Assembly: GCA_963971425.1 (NCBI GenBank)
Contig: OZ020520.1
Coordinates: forward strand, 27,621,535-27,685,534
DNA length: 64,000 nucleotides
Origin: Bryoerythrophyllum caledonicum
Lineage: Eukaryota; Streptophyta; Bryopsida; Pottiales; Pottiaceae
Reading direction: 5' to 3'
Every line of letters begins with the position of its first letter. The stretch's first letter is position 1. The translations under genes were made by a program, and so were the position numbers. This document shows positions 1 to 11,465 of this stretch, piece after piece. The notes below the pieces were generated by a model, which saw nothing but the letters and a program-made list of their open reading frames with translations, was not told the DNA's origin and searched no databases.

Positions 1-301
1 AGCTATAGAGAGCAGAGAATATTCAAATATGCCAAGAATATTTGTGGTATATTCAAATATTCTTAGAGTATTTGATTTATTTTTAGAAACGTTTACATTT
101 TTACTTTTAAAAGTAATATCTGGGACCTAAGACCGTGGAACCATTTTTGCTAGGATTTTTGAAGTTCCTAGTACTTCCTCCGCTCTTCGCCTTAAATGTT
201 TATTTTTGTAAGCATACATGACTACTTTTTTTGGATTTGAAAACCCATAATGATTGTCTCTCTCTGTCAATGATGCTTAGTTTTTAGAAATTGGAAAGAC
301 A

Positions 302-772
302 TTGGCTATTACAATTGTTGGGATAGCGAACACTAGTGAAGATGAAATTGTGTCCTCAGAAAATGTCTACATACTATCAGGATTGATAGAAGATGAGAAC
401 GATAGGGAAGAAGAGGTTGTTGTACCTACTGTAGAGGACTCTCATGATACAGATTGTGGTACCTTAATCAAGCTTAAGAGGGCATGAGCGGTGATGATTG
501 ATTTGAAAGACGCGGAGCCTATTGTCGAGGAAGGAGATGAGGATGTAGAAGTTCATATCAAGATACTCACGGCATACCATAGAGCTATTCTTCCTCCACC
601 AAACATCACTTAGTTGATGATTCCAATACAAGAGAGGAAGAGAGACTACTCATGCCCAAATTCTACAATGTGTATTCCAGAATCACAGCATATTACTAGA
701 TAGTATGAAGAAACTCCCTCATGGTGTCCATGTAAGGGCCTTGTGCCATCTAAAAAGAGGCCAAGGAAGTAG
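302..772 (+). pseudogene. Decayed acidic ORF of unknown family
   Basis: One reading frame can be followed from 302 to a stop at 770-772, about 157 codons. It is interrupted only by in-frame stops at 485, 611 and 701, with no frame change. The product is rich in Glu and Asp in its first two thirds. It then carries scattered cysteines (CPN, MCIPES, CPCKG) and ends with the basic stretch SKKRPRK, which resembles a nuclear localisation signal. There is no ATG at the left end, so it may be the tail of a longer gene. I do not recognise the family. Retention of a single frame over 470 bp in AT-rich DNA supports former coding; chance is the alternative. Confidence 0.35.
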
Positions 773-862
773 AAATAAAATAATAATCAAAATAATTGCT
801 CCATACTAATGTAGCTCCCATCTAAATCCCACTTCACGATAATAATGTAACTTCTACAAATA

Positions 863-1380
863 ATTCTTCTTCTTCTTCTTAACCTTCTATTCTTCCTCTT
901 CTTTTCTTCTACATCTTCTATTCTTCTATTCTTCTATTCTTCTTCTACTACTACTTTTCTTCTTCTTCTTCTTTTGCTTCTTCTTCTTCATCTTCTTCTT
1001 CATCTTTGTCTTCTTCAACTTCCTCTTCTTCGTCTTCATCTTCTTCTTCATCTTCCTCTTCTTCATCATCCTCTTCTTTGTCTTCCTCTTCGTCTTCTTC
1101 CTCATCTTCTTCTTCTTCTTCTTCATCTTCTTCTTCATCTTCCTCTTCTTCATCATCCTCTTCTTTGTCTTCCTCTTCGTCTTCTTCCTCATCTTCTTCT
1201 TCTTCTTCTTCATCTTCATCTTCTTCATCTTCCTCTTCTTCATCGTCTTCTTCTTCTTCATCTTCCTCTTCTTCTTCGTCTTCCTCTTCTTCATCGTCTT
1301 CTTCTTCTTCGTCTTCCTCTTCTTCTTTGTCTTCCTCTTCTTCTTCGTCCTCATCTTCTTCCTCTTCTTCTTCGTCTTCT
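863..1380. repeat. TTC/CTT pyrimidine array (first of three GAA/TTC-type arrays)
   Basis: Nearly pure pyrimidine on the plus strand, built from TCTTC, CTTCAT and CCTCTT triplet variants. An 87-bp block starting at 1037 is repeated at 1124, showing local tandem duplication. All three frames are open (poly-Ser, Leu/His-rich, or Lys/Met-rich on the minus strand) because stops cannot form easily, so these are not genes. It abuts the foldback element that begins at 1426. Confidence 0.9.
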
Positions 1381-1425
1381 TATTGTTCAACTCTTCCACA
1401 TCTACTTCTATTTCTTCTACTCCCG

Positions 1426-3250
1426 ACAAATGACCCTCTCGGAAACGAGACGTACACATCCAAAAATACTTGGAAGACAAATACAAACAATTTTTTTAAT
1501 TCTCACCAAAAATACCGTTGCCTCTAACTTCCAAAATAGGACTTCGATTCCAAATCCAAGGATAGGTTTGGATTCAAAAGTGCCTAATTACTTGGTTTTG
1601 ATATATGGTGCCAAAAATTTTGAAAAATAAAAAATAAAAAAATTTGAGAGGAACTCTATGAGACAGGACCTCATTGCGGCCCAACTCTAAGGAATGACCC
1701 TCTTGGAACGAGAGGGTGACATCCCTGAAGTTAGGCCGCAATGGGGCCCGACCCCACGGTGCCCTCCTCGGGTACAAGAGGGTCACCATAGAGTTGGGCC
1801 CGATTGCGGCCCAACTTTGAGGAATACCCCTCTCAGAATGAGAGAGTTACTTCTCTGATGTTAGGCCACAATGGGGCCCCACCCCACGGTGCCCTCTTCG
1901 GGTACAAGAGGTCACCATAGAATTGGGCCCCATTGCGGCCCAACTTTGGGGAATACCTCTCTCTGAACAAGAGGGTTACTTCCATGAAGTTGGGCCGCAA
2001 TGGGGCCCCACCCCACGGTGCCCTCCTCGGGTACAAGAGGTCACCATAGAGTTGGGCCCCATTGCGGCCCAACTTTGGGGAATATCCCTCTCGGAACGAG
2101 AGGGTTACTTTTGTGAAGTTGGGCCGCAATGGGGCCCAACGCAACGGTGCACGTCTCGGAACGAGAAGGTCACCATGAGTTGGGCCCCATTGCCCAACTC
2201 TTGGGAATGCCCTTCTCGGAACAAGAGGCTTTCTCCTCTGGAGTTTGGTCGCAATGGGGTCTAACCGCACGATGTGCACATTATGAGACATGCACATGAT
2301 GAGGATGAGCCCCATTGCCGCCCAACTCCATAGGAATCACCCTCTTGTTCCGAGAGGGAAACTCCCGAGAGTATGGCCGCAATGGAAGTGGTATGTTTGT
2401 CAGATTAGTTTGAAGAATTACCATGATTTTGCTTAAAATGGTTAGGATTTATTGTGATATCAGTATTTGACTTGTAAAATTACTTCTTATAAAGTGCATA
2501 TCTCATGTTGTATTCATCTTGGGTTAGTGCTCATTGCGGTCCAACTCTTGAGGAGTGACCATCTCGTTCCAAATGGGTATTCTCCAAAGTTGGGCCAGAA
2601 TCGGGCCCAACTCTATGGTGACCCTCTTGAACCCAAGGTGGGCACCGTGTAGTGGAGCCCCATTGTGGCCCAACATCACGGAAGTAACCCTCTCGTTCAG
2701 AGAGAGGTATTCTCCAAAGTTGGGCCGCATAGGGCCCCACTCTATGGTAACCTCTTGTACCCGAAGAGGGCACCGTGGGGTGGGGCCCATTGCGGCCTAA
2801 CATCAGAGAAGTAATCCTCTTGTTCCGAGAGGGGTATTCCTCAAAGTTGGGCTGCAATCGGGCCCAACTCTATGGTGACCCTCTTGTATCCGAGGAGGGC
2901 ACCGTGGGGTCGGGCACCGTGAGGTGGGGCCCCATTGCGGCCTAACTTCAGGGATGTCACCCTCTCGTTCCAAGAGGGTCATTCCCCAGAGTTGGGCCGC
3001 AATGAGGTCCTGTCTCACAGCGTTCCTCTCAAATTTTTTTATTTTTTATTTTTCAAAATTTTTGGCACCACATATCAAAACCAACTAATTAGGCACTTTT
3101 GAATCCAAATCTATCCTTGGATTTGGAATCGGAGTCCTATTTTGGAAGTTAGAGGCAACGGGATTTTTGGTGAGAATTACAAAAATTGTTTGTATTTGTC
3201 TTCCAAGTATTTTTGGATGTGTATGTCTCATTTCCGAGAGGGTCATTTGT
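1426..3250. mobile_element. Foldback (long inverted-repeat) element, about 1.8 kb
   Basis: The left end reads ACAAATGACCCTCTCGG and the right end (3234-3250) is its exact reverse complement. The match continues inward: the outer ~215 bp of each arm (1426-1640 and about 3036-3250) agree at roughly 95 percent by eye. The following GC-rich block beginning GAGACAGGACCTCATTGCGG is also inverted. Frames across the two arms give the same peptide (NDPLGNETYTSKNTWKTNTN) on opposite strands. A unique AT-rich core lies at about 2390-2520. No transposase is present and I could not find a convincing target-site duplication. It is best described as a non-autonomous foldback or long-TIR MITE; a Mutator-type origin is possible but unproven. 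Confidence 0.8.
1660..3010. repeat. About 129-bp direct repeats inside both foldback arms
   Basis: In the left arm the core GGCCGCAATGGGGCC recurs near 1733, 1863, 1992 and 2121, a spacing of about 129-130 bp. Between copies lie CTCGGGTACAAGAGG, TTGGGCCCCATTGCGGCC and CTCTCGGAACGAGAGGGT. The right arm (2525-3010) carries the same units inverted. Each unit contains its own small palindromes (GGGCCCCATTGCGGCCC against GGGCCGCAATGGGGCCC; CTCTCGGAACGAGAG), so the element can fold at several scales. Confidence 0.8.
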
Positions 3251-3261
3251 GGAGCTTTGGC

Positions 3262-3440
3262 CGACTTTTTTTTTATTTTTTATTTTCAAATTTTTTGGCA
3301 TCACATATCTAAACCAAGTGATTAAGCACATTTGAAGTCAAATATTTCCATAGTTTTTGAATCGGATTTTTAGTTTGGAAGTTTTAGGCAATTTTGTTTT
3401 GGATGGCAATTTGGAATATGTTTGTTTTTGTCTCTCTGTT
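3262..3440. repeat. Diverged extra copy of the foldback outer arm
   Basis: Immediately outside the right end, the sequence with TTTTTGGCATCACATATCT, ACCAAGTGATTAAGCACA and GTTTGGAAGTTTTAGGCAA is a diverged direct copy of 3036-3210 inside the element. This suggests nested or tandem insertion of the same family, with this copy the older one. Confidence 0.65.
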
Positions 3441-5054
3441 GTTGGAGCTTAAAGTATTGTTGTATGGGTCTTAGAATAAGTGAGCATGTGGAAAGGCTCA
3501 TATTCTTAAGTTTTTTTGCAAATGTAGTTCTTAGTTGCTTTCTTTTTTACACCTAAAAAATACATGGAATACAACTAGTTTTATATGTTCCAAGTCAAAA
3601 TCTCTTGAAAGTTATTTTTTTGGAGTTTTACCTTGGCTTGAACCGTTATGGAAGGGTTTTTGTTAACTTTCAAAGACAATACCCCCTCACAAACCTTCTC
3701 AATACCAATCAAATATCAAAAGAGTTACAAAGGAATTGGAATAAGTCTACATATTATCGATTGTAAATACAAAGACGTAGTGACAATAAATCAAAATCTT
3801 GGACTTTGACAAGTTTGGTTACCAAAAAGGTGAGTATACTTCAAATCTCTAAACGAAGATCTATTGGAGAAGAACTTTGTTTCTAGTAGTTGCACTTAAT
3901 TAATTTCAATTTTAGTAGCGTATATATAAGTTTTTGCAGGTAGAAAGCTTGTGTTCACTTAGCTCATGTAGTTAGAGAGGCAAAGGATAATCCGCCACTC
4001 GTCGAGAGGACGGAATTATTGTATATAAGAGGGCATATATGCTCAATAGGCATCATTATTCATTTATCTCTTTCTCAATTTTTGACTCACTAAAACTAGA
4101 TAGGACAGTGGAGAAATCAAAGTGTGGTATGGAGATGAATGAGGTCATCTCAAAGTTCATTAGTTTGGGGATTGCAAGTAATTTTGAGGTAGAGCCAAAA
4201 TGCTTTTCAAGAGCTCAAGGTTGATTTGCATACCTACAATGAGGTCACTTACAATGCAAACGAGGATTCGTTCCAGGCTCTCAAATCATTGTTAATAGGC
4301 ATCTCACACGTCTTTAAGAGGATAGGGAGTTAGATCCATATGTTTGGGTGACTAATTGTTTTCTGACGTCCGGCTTCAAGTGATATTGCTTTCAATCACA
4401 CCTTCTTCAATAAATTAGTTGAAAACTAAAGTATGTTTTGTTACAATTTGATTCATAATCTTCCCATGTCTTTTTGATATGGATATCACATGTAAACACA
4501 ATATTATAACTAACTAGTGGATCCCCATTGTCTCCAACACTTCTAGGGTATTATCCATTGATTTAAACATATTAGTTGAACTAAAGTTATTATGATCTAA
4601 ACAAAAATAACTTAACTTAATCTAAAATTGCAATTTAGTTAAAACTAAAATTGTAACTCATCTTACATTTAAGGAAGGGAGAAACACTCGGTCATCGTTG
4701 GATTTCCTCATCGGATATATTCCGTAATATGATTTATTAAGTTGATCATAAAAAATAGAGGTATGTATAAATGATAATGTCACTCTTTATTAAATCGTAG
4801 ATGATGACGCCAACCCTAATTTCTACTAATATATATAAAAATATTTTTGAATTAAAAATTTTCTAATTTTCTAAAAATAAACCATGGTAATAGGGGCCTC
4901 CTAGTTCATTAAGTCCACAAAAAACCCTTAAAAGTCTGCTCTCTTTTTCTGCTCACTCCTCTTCGCTCTCTACTCACCGCTCACATACGAGCTTTTCCCG
5001 GTAGACACTAAAATATAAACACATGAACCAAGCATAGAAGGAAATTGGAGGTTT
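3441..5054. other. Gene-poor AT-rich spacer
   Basis: No supported gene. A 61-codon frame at 4039-4224 has no recognisable domain. A pyrimidine-rich run (4939-4990) precedes the 3' end of the LINE. Confidence 0.5.
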
Positions 5055-5084
5055 TTTAAGATGCTATGGCGATCTTGATTGGTT

Positions 5085-6608
5085 TTAATAGTTATAAGGA
5101 TCTGGTAGAGGTTGGTTGTTTTCTATTCTTCTCTTATGGAGGAGGATGGACATAGCATGTTGGATAGCTATGGTATTAAAGTTTTTGAAGGTATTTTTAA
5201 TAGAGGTCATTGGAATTTTAAATGTGGTTTCCAGTGCTTTTATGGAGGGAATATGGGTGGTAGCTCTAGCACCGACCGTGATTACAATCAATGGGTCCAC
5301 TTTCCATCCTAATGAGCTGATTCTGTCCAGAAGGGGTTGATATTTGTTTATCTTGTGTGTTATTGTGTCTTGGGAGAATCGGTCATTGCAGTATGTGAAT
5401 TCTATGAATTGTATTGTGATGGTTGGATCTGGGATTATTGGTGGGGGTGATTGTGTGGCACTCCTCGGATACACAATAGGTCGGGCTTAAATCTGGCATT
5501 GCAGCGGCATCTTTGGATGTTGCATGTGCATGGAAGTAGCCATTGTGGGACAATGTTTTCTGGTGGGTTGTTGTGAAAGGTATCGGCGTTCATAAAGGTG
5601 AGACATCTAGATTTACTAGAGGATATAAGCAGTTTTCTAGTTTCCCGTATTGCTTTGTCATGTCTTTTGACAATCAGTGTATGGATGTGTGGTTGTTGAC
5701 ATTTGAGTAGTACATGCAACCAAGTATCTCGTTCATTGGAATTGCAAATGGGACATGTAATAGAGGGGAATCTTTCTCTTCCAAAGAATAATTGTTTATG
5801 GGCATTTCCCATGTATTGGCCTGTTCTGAATTTTATAATACACGTTTTTTGTGAGTCATTGATAACAGGATTTGTCCAAAATTCATTGGAGAGTTCTTTG
5901 TCAATGTTTCTATTACTTGTCCATTTATCTATGTTTGGAAATTTTTGAGTTAGTTCTGTTAAGTTGTTGTCTAAATCATGTTTTTTAAGGTATTTGGGTA
6001 GGAATCTTATGGGACCTTTGTCTGGGATGTCTACCATGGCCGGCCATTCTTTTCTTTGATAGTAGTATGGTGTGGGGTGGGCATGTTCAAATGGTTTCCT
6101 AGCTTCTCTATGTCCTTTTTCTCTTTCAAGTTTTGCTAATTCATCCGCTTTTTCATTGCCATCAATGTTCACATGAGCTCTTACTTTGTGTAATGATATG
6201 GGTTGGATTCTTGCTTGTAGTAATTGTACCATTGATGCTAAAATAGTTTTATTCGGGTGGCCATTGTGCATAGCAGGATATTGAATTTGTGTATTTATGA
6301 GGTATAGTACATTGATGAAGTCTGTGAACACTGAATATGTATGCCGGCTTGTCTGGGTATTTAGCATTTAGAATTCTTAGTGTTTTGTGTACAGCCATCA
6401 TTTCGACTCTGATGATGTTTTCTAGGCCATGTAATTGTTTTGCTATTTTTATGTCTTTAGTCTCATTATAAATGCCAAAGCCGGCTTTTTCTCTGTGCCA
6501 GTGTTCCGGGTTAACTTCTTCAGGTTTTTTAAATGATCCGTCACTGTAGTAGCTATACTGTGGTTTAAATTTGAGGGTTACATTTGTGTTATAGGTTGGA
6601 AGTGGCAT
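5085..6608 (-). pseudogene. RNase H domain, zinc knuckle and C-terminal tail of the LINE
   Basis: Frame 6608-6249 begins the RNase H domain with YYSDGSFK (first Asp) and IIRVEMMAVHKTL (Glu). After a frame change near 6310, frame 6367-5435 carries VFTDFINVLY (second Asp) and HKVRAHVNIDGNEKADELA (His and last Asp). Further on, CPICNSNERDTWLHVLLKC is a Cys/His knuckle commonly found after RNase H in LINEs. Frame 5474-5085 supplies the end of ORF2 (HAMSILLHKRRIENNQPLPD). RNase H would remove the RNA strand after first-strand synthesis. The same segment, better conserved in places, recurs at 47.2-48.5 kb. Confidence 0.8.
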
Positions 6609-6619
6609 TGGAGTAGTTG

Positions 6620-7460
6620 GTGGTGTTTCATTTGGGTTTGGGTATTTGGCTTTAGACCATTGTTTGTTACGGTTAATCTTGATAGGGGTGGGTGTTGATG
6701 GGGCTAATTTGGCATATATTTGTTTTATTTGAAGGATATTGGCTAGTGATTTTAGAAGTTCTATGTTTAATTGGGTCCCTATTGTGTTGTTTTGTTGGTG
6801 TACACATATTATTTGTAATGTGGATTTTCTTGTTCTGGGTTTTTTATTTAGTTCTTCTAGTATGGTTGGTTCAAAGTAGGTTATAGTGTCTGCTGGGAAT
6901 AAATATATAATGTGAGAGTCTGAGTATGGGCCATTATCGGGGGTAAGATTTTGGTATCAGCCTTCATCGGGCATTACGAGATAGGTTATGTTTCTTGGGT
7001 TATGTTTTGCTGCCAATCTAGCCCAGCCTAATGTCTGTTTGGCATCTTCTATAATATGTGGGTGTGCGTATCCAATGCCATCCCATTTATAGTCAAAAGT
7101 TTTGCCGAGTGAATCAAAAACTTGGTCTCTAGAGAAGGGGGAGAAGAATTTAGATAATTTCGTAGAGCATGTGACTAGAGATGAGAAGTATGATTGTTGA
7201 ATATTATATGTAGTAGTGAGGAAGTCTAGTATTTCTGTAGATAGGGTGTATTGTGTGCATTTAAGGGGGTCAATTTTAGGAATTCTATATTTATATCTTT
7301 GGTATAGCCATACAACTTCCATTTCGAATGGTTGAGTTTTTTATTCTATTTTATGTGGAGCGTGTAGAGCTAGGTGGTACTGATTCCAAAGCCATTCTAG
7401 TCTATTAATAGGGATGGTTATAAGGTATTTTCCATTTTTTTCATAGATGTGTGCTTCTTT
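6620..7460 (-). pseudogene. Unrecognised domain between RT thumb and RNase H of the LINE
   Basis: The frame 7322-6957 reads through SKFFSPFSRDQVFDSLGKTF, DYKWDGIGYAHPHIIEDAKQ and LGWARLAAKHNPRNITYLVM. After an in-frame TGA it continues YQNLTPDNGPYSDSHIIYLF and ADTITYFEPT. Upstream, 7460-7330 in the same strand gives NGKYLITIPINRLEWLWNQY. It looks like a folded alpha/beta domain with conserved aromatic and acidic residues, not a linker. I do not recognise it. A methyltransferase-like or nuclease-like fold is only a guess, and no catalytic motif is claimed. Confidence 0.45.
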
Positions 7461-7748
7461 TTGTTGAATTTGTATGGTATGTTATTGTGTTGTAATGTCT
7501 TTCTGTGGATTGCATTGTATGATTGAGATCTGTGCAAGGAGAATTTGCGTAGGGGGTGTGATTGCCCGTGTATATATATCTTGACTTTGTGGGTGGTGTG
7601 CTTGTATGATATTTTGGTAGAATTTGTTAGTTTTGGTTTGGTAGAATCGCTTAAGGCATGCTATCTGGTGAGATGCGATACTAGGGTCATGCCATGGGAA
7701 TAGGTCTCGTTGGGATTGCCATTTGTTATATATATTACCATGGCAGTT

Positions 7749-8980
7749 CTATTGGCAATGGAATGTTGTACTTTCTACTTTAATATCATTAGTGTCATAA
7801 TATGTACGATGTGCTACGTCTATTATGTGTTGTATAGGGTATATTGTGGGATTTTTGAGGATATGTGAAGGTGGCTTGGGATACCGTGGTTGCGGTAGGT
7901 TGGGTGGATGGATAGGTGGGATAGGGATGTTAGGGATTATGTTGTTGTTAGGACAAATATATTCCTCCTTAAGTGTGCGTGGTTTTGCATGTAAGTTACA
8001 GGTATTAGGGCATGTGTCTAGACATTCCGGGAGGCAAAAAAGTTGTTTTGCAAGGTTTAATGCACTTTTTATTAGCTTGGTGGGTTTAGAGTTGTATATT
8101 TGGAATTCATCTTCATTCATTAGTTGTGTGTCATTTGGTAATGTGATTTGGCTCAATGTAGTGATATTTGCTGTAAATAATTTTTGTAGTAATTTTAAGG
8201 ACGTTTGTTCAGTTAAATATGGAAGTGTTGGGGTTTCTATTCGCCATATAATTTCTAAAGGTGCAGGTGCTACTAAAAAACTGTCTATTGTGCGTTTTAG
8301 GTATGAATTCCCTTCTGACTTGAGTAGGAATAATGTGCGAGTAATGGAGGATCTGTAGCAGTCTGGACTTTTTATTCTGGGTACCGATTCGGCACCCCCA
8401 TATTTGGCTAGCATGAAGTGTAGTAGTCCATTAAATATCTTTCCTAGTCTTCCTTTGTCATTTAGAGCATTCAGAAGTTGTTCACCAATACATCGTAAAT
8501 AGTTGTTTCTTAATGACAATGCTTCAAGACCAAAGCGGTCATGTGGAAGTTGTGTTATTATGTTTGGTGTGCATTTTGGGAGACCACATATTGTTTTTTG
8601 TATTGGTGTAATTTTTTGTCTAACTTTTTTATTGTTGGCATTGAGTATGGTACAGTGTAGAAGCTGCATGACACCCCGGGTCTGATAACAGTGTCAATCA
8701 TGTTGATTTTTTGTTGCATAGTAGCAGGTCCATTGGTCAGTGCTAGGCATTGCTTGTTGAGTTTAGTGGTAGTAACATGTATTTGGATTTTCCATTTTAA
8801 CGAGGGTACCATTTGAGCTTCTAGATATGCATATGCTTCATTTTGATGTAATATTGGGATAGCTTTGTTTCTGTAGTTGATATTTATTGCCTGCATCTGT
8901 GCTTTAAAGGTTGTGGGATTCAATTTAGATTTGTTGGGGCAACCAGTGACTGCGCATTTTGTTACTCCAACATCCATTCC
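7749..8980 (-). pseudogene. RT thumb and post-RT region of the LINE
   Basis: Two overlapping frames (8977-8558 and 8669-7749) continue ORF2. The first has ILHQNEAYAYLEAQMVPSLK and a thumb-like helical stretch. The second contains ICGLPKCTPNIITQLPHDRF and GLEALSLRNNYLRCIGEQLL, typical of the region after the palm in LINEs. It ends with Pro/Ile/His-rich sequence. The frames join by a shift near 8600. Confidence 0.6.
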
Positions 8981-9016
8981 GGACCCCGGTCCATTTACAA
9001 TATCTGTCTATTTTAT

Positions 9017-9770
9017 TTAATTGTATTTGTAGTGATTTTGGTTTGCCAGATCATCTGCGTATGCGGCAAAATTGATTGTGATTCTTGACGTGTTTAGTCT
9101 GTATCCATAGTTTCCCCGTTGTAACCATCTCAGTAGAGGTTCCAAGAATATTATAAAAAGATATGGGCTAAGGGTGTCACCTTGGATTGTGCCTCTTTGT
9201 ATAGGGATTGGGTGAGTTTTATCAAAATGTTCTCCAGTGAATGAAGTTGTGGATTGTGCGTAGATATTTCCAATAAGTGTGGCTGCGTCTCTTGGGTATC
9301 CGAGGTCAGTCATAATTGCGAGTAGTCTGGCATGGTCTATAGATCAAAATGCATTTTTGAAATCTACATATAGAATGTATAAGTCTTGATTTGTGAAATT
9401 AGCGTCTTCTAAGGCAGCGATCATTGTCTGTATTTGTCGAGCAGTACTACGCTCAGCTATAAATGATTCTTGACTATCGTGGAATATATTTTTTTTTCTC
9501 CATAAGAGGACAAGATCGAAGTTTATGTACTTGTGTATAGTTTGTAGATGGTATTTGCTAGGGCAATGGGTCGGTGATTAGATAATATGAAGGGGTCTCC
9601 TTTTTTATAAAGTAATATAGTTAGGCTAGTTTTCCACATTTTGGGAATTCGTTTTTTTCTGTAGTAGAGTTTAAAGAAAAGGTATAGGAGCATATGAAAA
9701 ATTTTGGGCATATTTTTTAGTTCTGAGTTTGGAATGCGATCCGGGCCAGGGCTTTGTTTTTATTTAATTT
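9017..9770 (-). pseudogene. Reverse transcriptase domain of the LINE
   Basis: The blocks appear in the expected order. Fingers: KTSLTILLYKKGDPFILSN and HRPIALANTIYKLYT (9711-9523). Palm: LYVDFKNAF near 9370-9345, followed by an in-frame TGA where SIDH continues. Then RGTIQGDTLSPYLFIIFLEP and AAYADDLA (9313-9017), the last carrying the two catalytic aspartates. The spacing and RGTxQGDxLSPxLF motif are typical of LINE RTs with APE endonuclease. Frame changes separate the blocks, so no intact enzyme is encoded. Confidence 0.85.
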
Positions 9771-10290
9771 TTTGAGGCACATATTGAATGTTTATTGGTT
9801 AAAGTATATGTATAGTAGAATATCAGGCTCACCTCTTCTTTCTAAGATAAATCCATCTACATCATTCGAGGGATATTGTCTAATATTGCATCATATGTAC
9901 CATGGTGTGTATTTTGGTATTGGCATGAGGGAGTAGTTGGTTTGTTTATTTGCAATTGTTGTTTATATATTTCATTAGGGATGTCTTCCGGGCTTGTAAG
10001 GATGTTACCTTGTTGGTCTATGATGCAATCAAGTGTATGTGTAGTGTTGTCTTTGAAAACCTTTTTATTTATCTTTTTTGGACTTTTGTTGTATAGTTGT
10101 CTATATTTGGATATGGCCTTCTTTATACATTCTTTGTTGTATTTTGTTGTAATTTTGCGGGCTTGTTTGTTGGCTTGTTGTGCAAAATTGAGCTATTTTT
10201 GCAATCCATGGTTCTACTAGATTGTCTTCTGTTGGTGGCTGTGGTATGTCTGTATGTCTATGGGTTTGTAAGTTGTGGAGTATGGTATGG

Positions 10291-10641
10291 TTACGCCAGT
10301 TCACATTTGATTTTACTATGCGTATGGTTTTGCGGATGAGGTGATATGTGGACAAATATTTTTTCCATGGTTTTGCTAGCTAGTTTACGAGGCAAGAATC
10401 CACCTTGTTGTACGGTTCTGGGGGTAGGTTGAGGTAGCGGTTGTGCTCTGCAAGTTTGTTCAAGTGTTGCTGATATATCCTCACTTAGTGTGTCCAGTGT
10501 ATCACATGCTTCTAACCATTGTGTGTCTGTAAGGTTGACGTTATTTTCTAGTGTGTTGGTAAGTTGTTGTATAAGTAATGAGTTTTTCTCAAAGTAGGCA
10601 CTATGGAATTTTTTTAAGCTGTCTGGTGGGATAGGATTCAA
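10291..10641 (-). pseudogene. Linker between endonuclease and reverse transcriptase
   Basis: An open frame of 116 codons, largely helical by composition (PPDSLKKFHSAYFEKNSL, LEACDTLDTLSEDISATL), ends near QNHTHSK. LINEs commonly have a helical linker of about this size before RT block 0. No catalytic motif is seen. Confidence 0.4.
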
Positions 10642-10899
10642 TATTCTAATGATGTTATTGTTTGTAGGTTGCGGTGTTCTACTAATTAATGTGTTATTTG
10701 GTATGTGTAGTTGAAGAGGGTAATGATTAGAGTTAAAATTGTTGTCCGTGTTTGTTGTGCAAGAATATAGGTGTTGATTCTGGGTCTTTAGATAAAATCC
10801 ATTAATTAAGCTAGTTTCCGCATAGTTGTTTCCACCTTGTCTCTAGAAGGTAGTGTTAGTGTGAATGTATGTCATGTGTAGAGTATCAGTGTATGTTTT

Positions 10900-11260
10900 C
10901 CATTCAAAATCTATGTCTTGGGGGGGTGATATGATTTCCATTTGAACGACCGATAAGGGCAATGTCTCTGTTGAAGTCGCCTATTAAAATATGGGTGTGG
11001 TTTCGGTGGTTTTGAATTTGATTTGTAATGTTTGTTTAAATTTCGTTCAAAAGTCCAATATCTTCTGGGTGTGAGGGCATGTAGAGATGTATGAGTAGCC
11101 ATAGTTGGAGTGGATTATTTGTGATTTTTATGATTTGTAGATATGGTGATATGTTAGGTATTTTAATTATATTATCGGGGAAGGCATATGTTTTGTTGAT
11201 GAGTGTTAATAGTCCACCTCTTGCATATGTATAGGGTCTTCTTTGTTGCATACATCTCGT
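10900..11260 (-). pseudogene. APE-type endonuclease domain of the LINE
   Basis: The frame 11251-11036 contains RGGLLTLIN, LQIIKI and LWLLIHLYMPSHPEDIGLL, the pattern of strands in exonuclease-endonuclease-phosphatase domains. In another frame 10981-10970 encodes GDFN (HTHILIGDFNRDI), the conserved catalytic motif of LINE endonucleases that nick the target site. The two motifs lie in different frames, so the domain is broken here by at least one indel. The C-terminal SDH-type motif was not located. Confidence 0.65.
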
Positions 11261-11465
11261 AAGCCCTTGCGTGTTGTTAAATACTAATTTATAATCTGGG
11301 AATAATCTTTCAATATATTTTGTTGATTTTGTGGCAGTTATTTTGGTTTCTTGTATGAAGTTGAATGTTGGAGTAGTTTGGAGTTCTGTAATCAGGTTTT
11401 GGATGTTGAAGAGTGTAGTGTTTAGTGATTTTGCATTCTAGGTAATGAAAGTCGTGTTGTGTTGA

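Noticed and set aside
974-1630. Long poly-Leu/His, poly-Ser and poly-Lys/Met frames
   Set aside because: They come from the pyrimidine array on both strands, and all frames are open at once.
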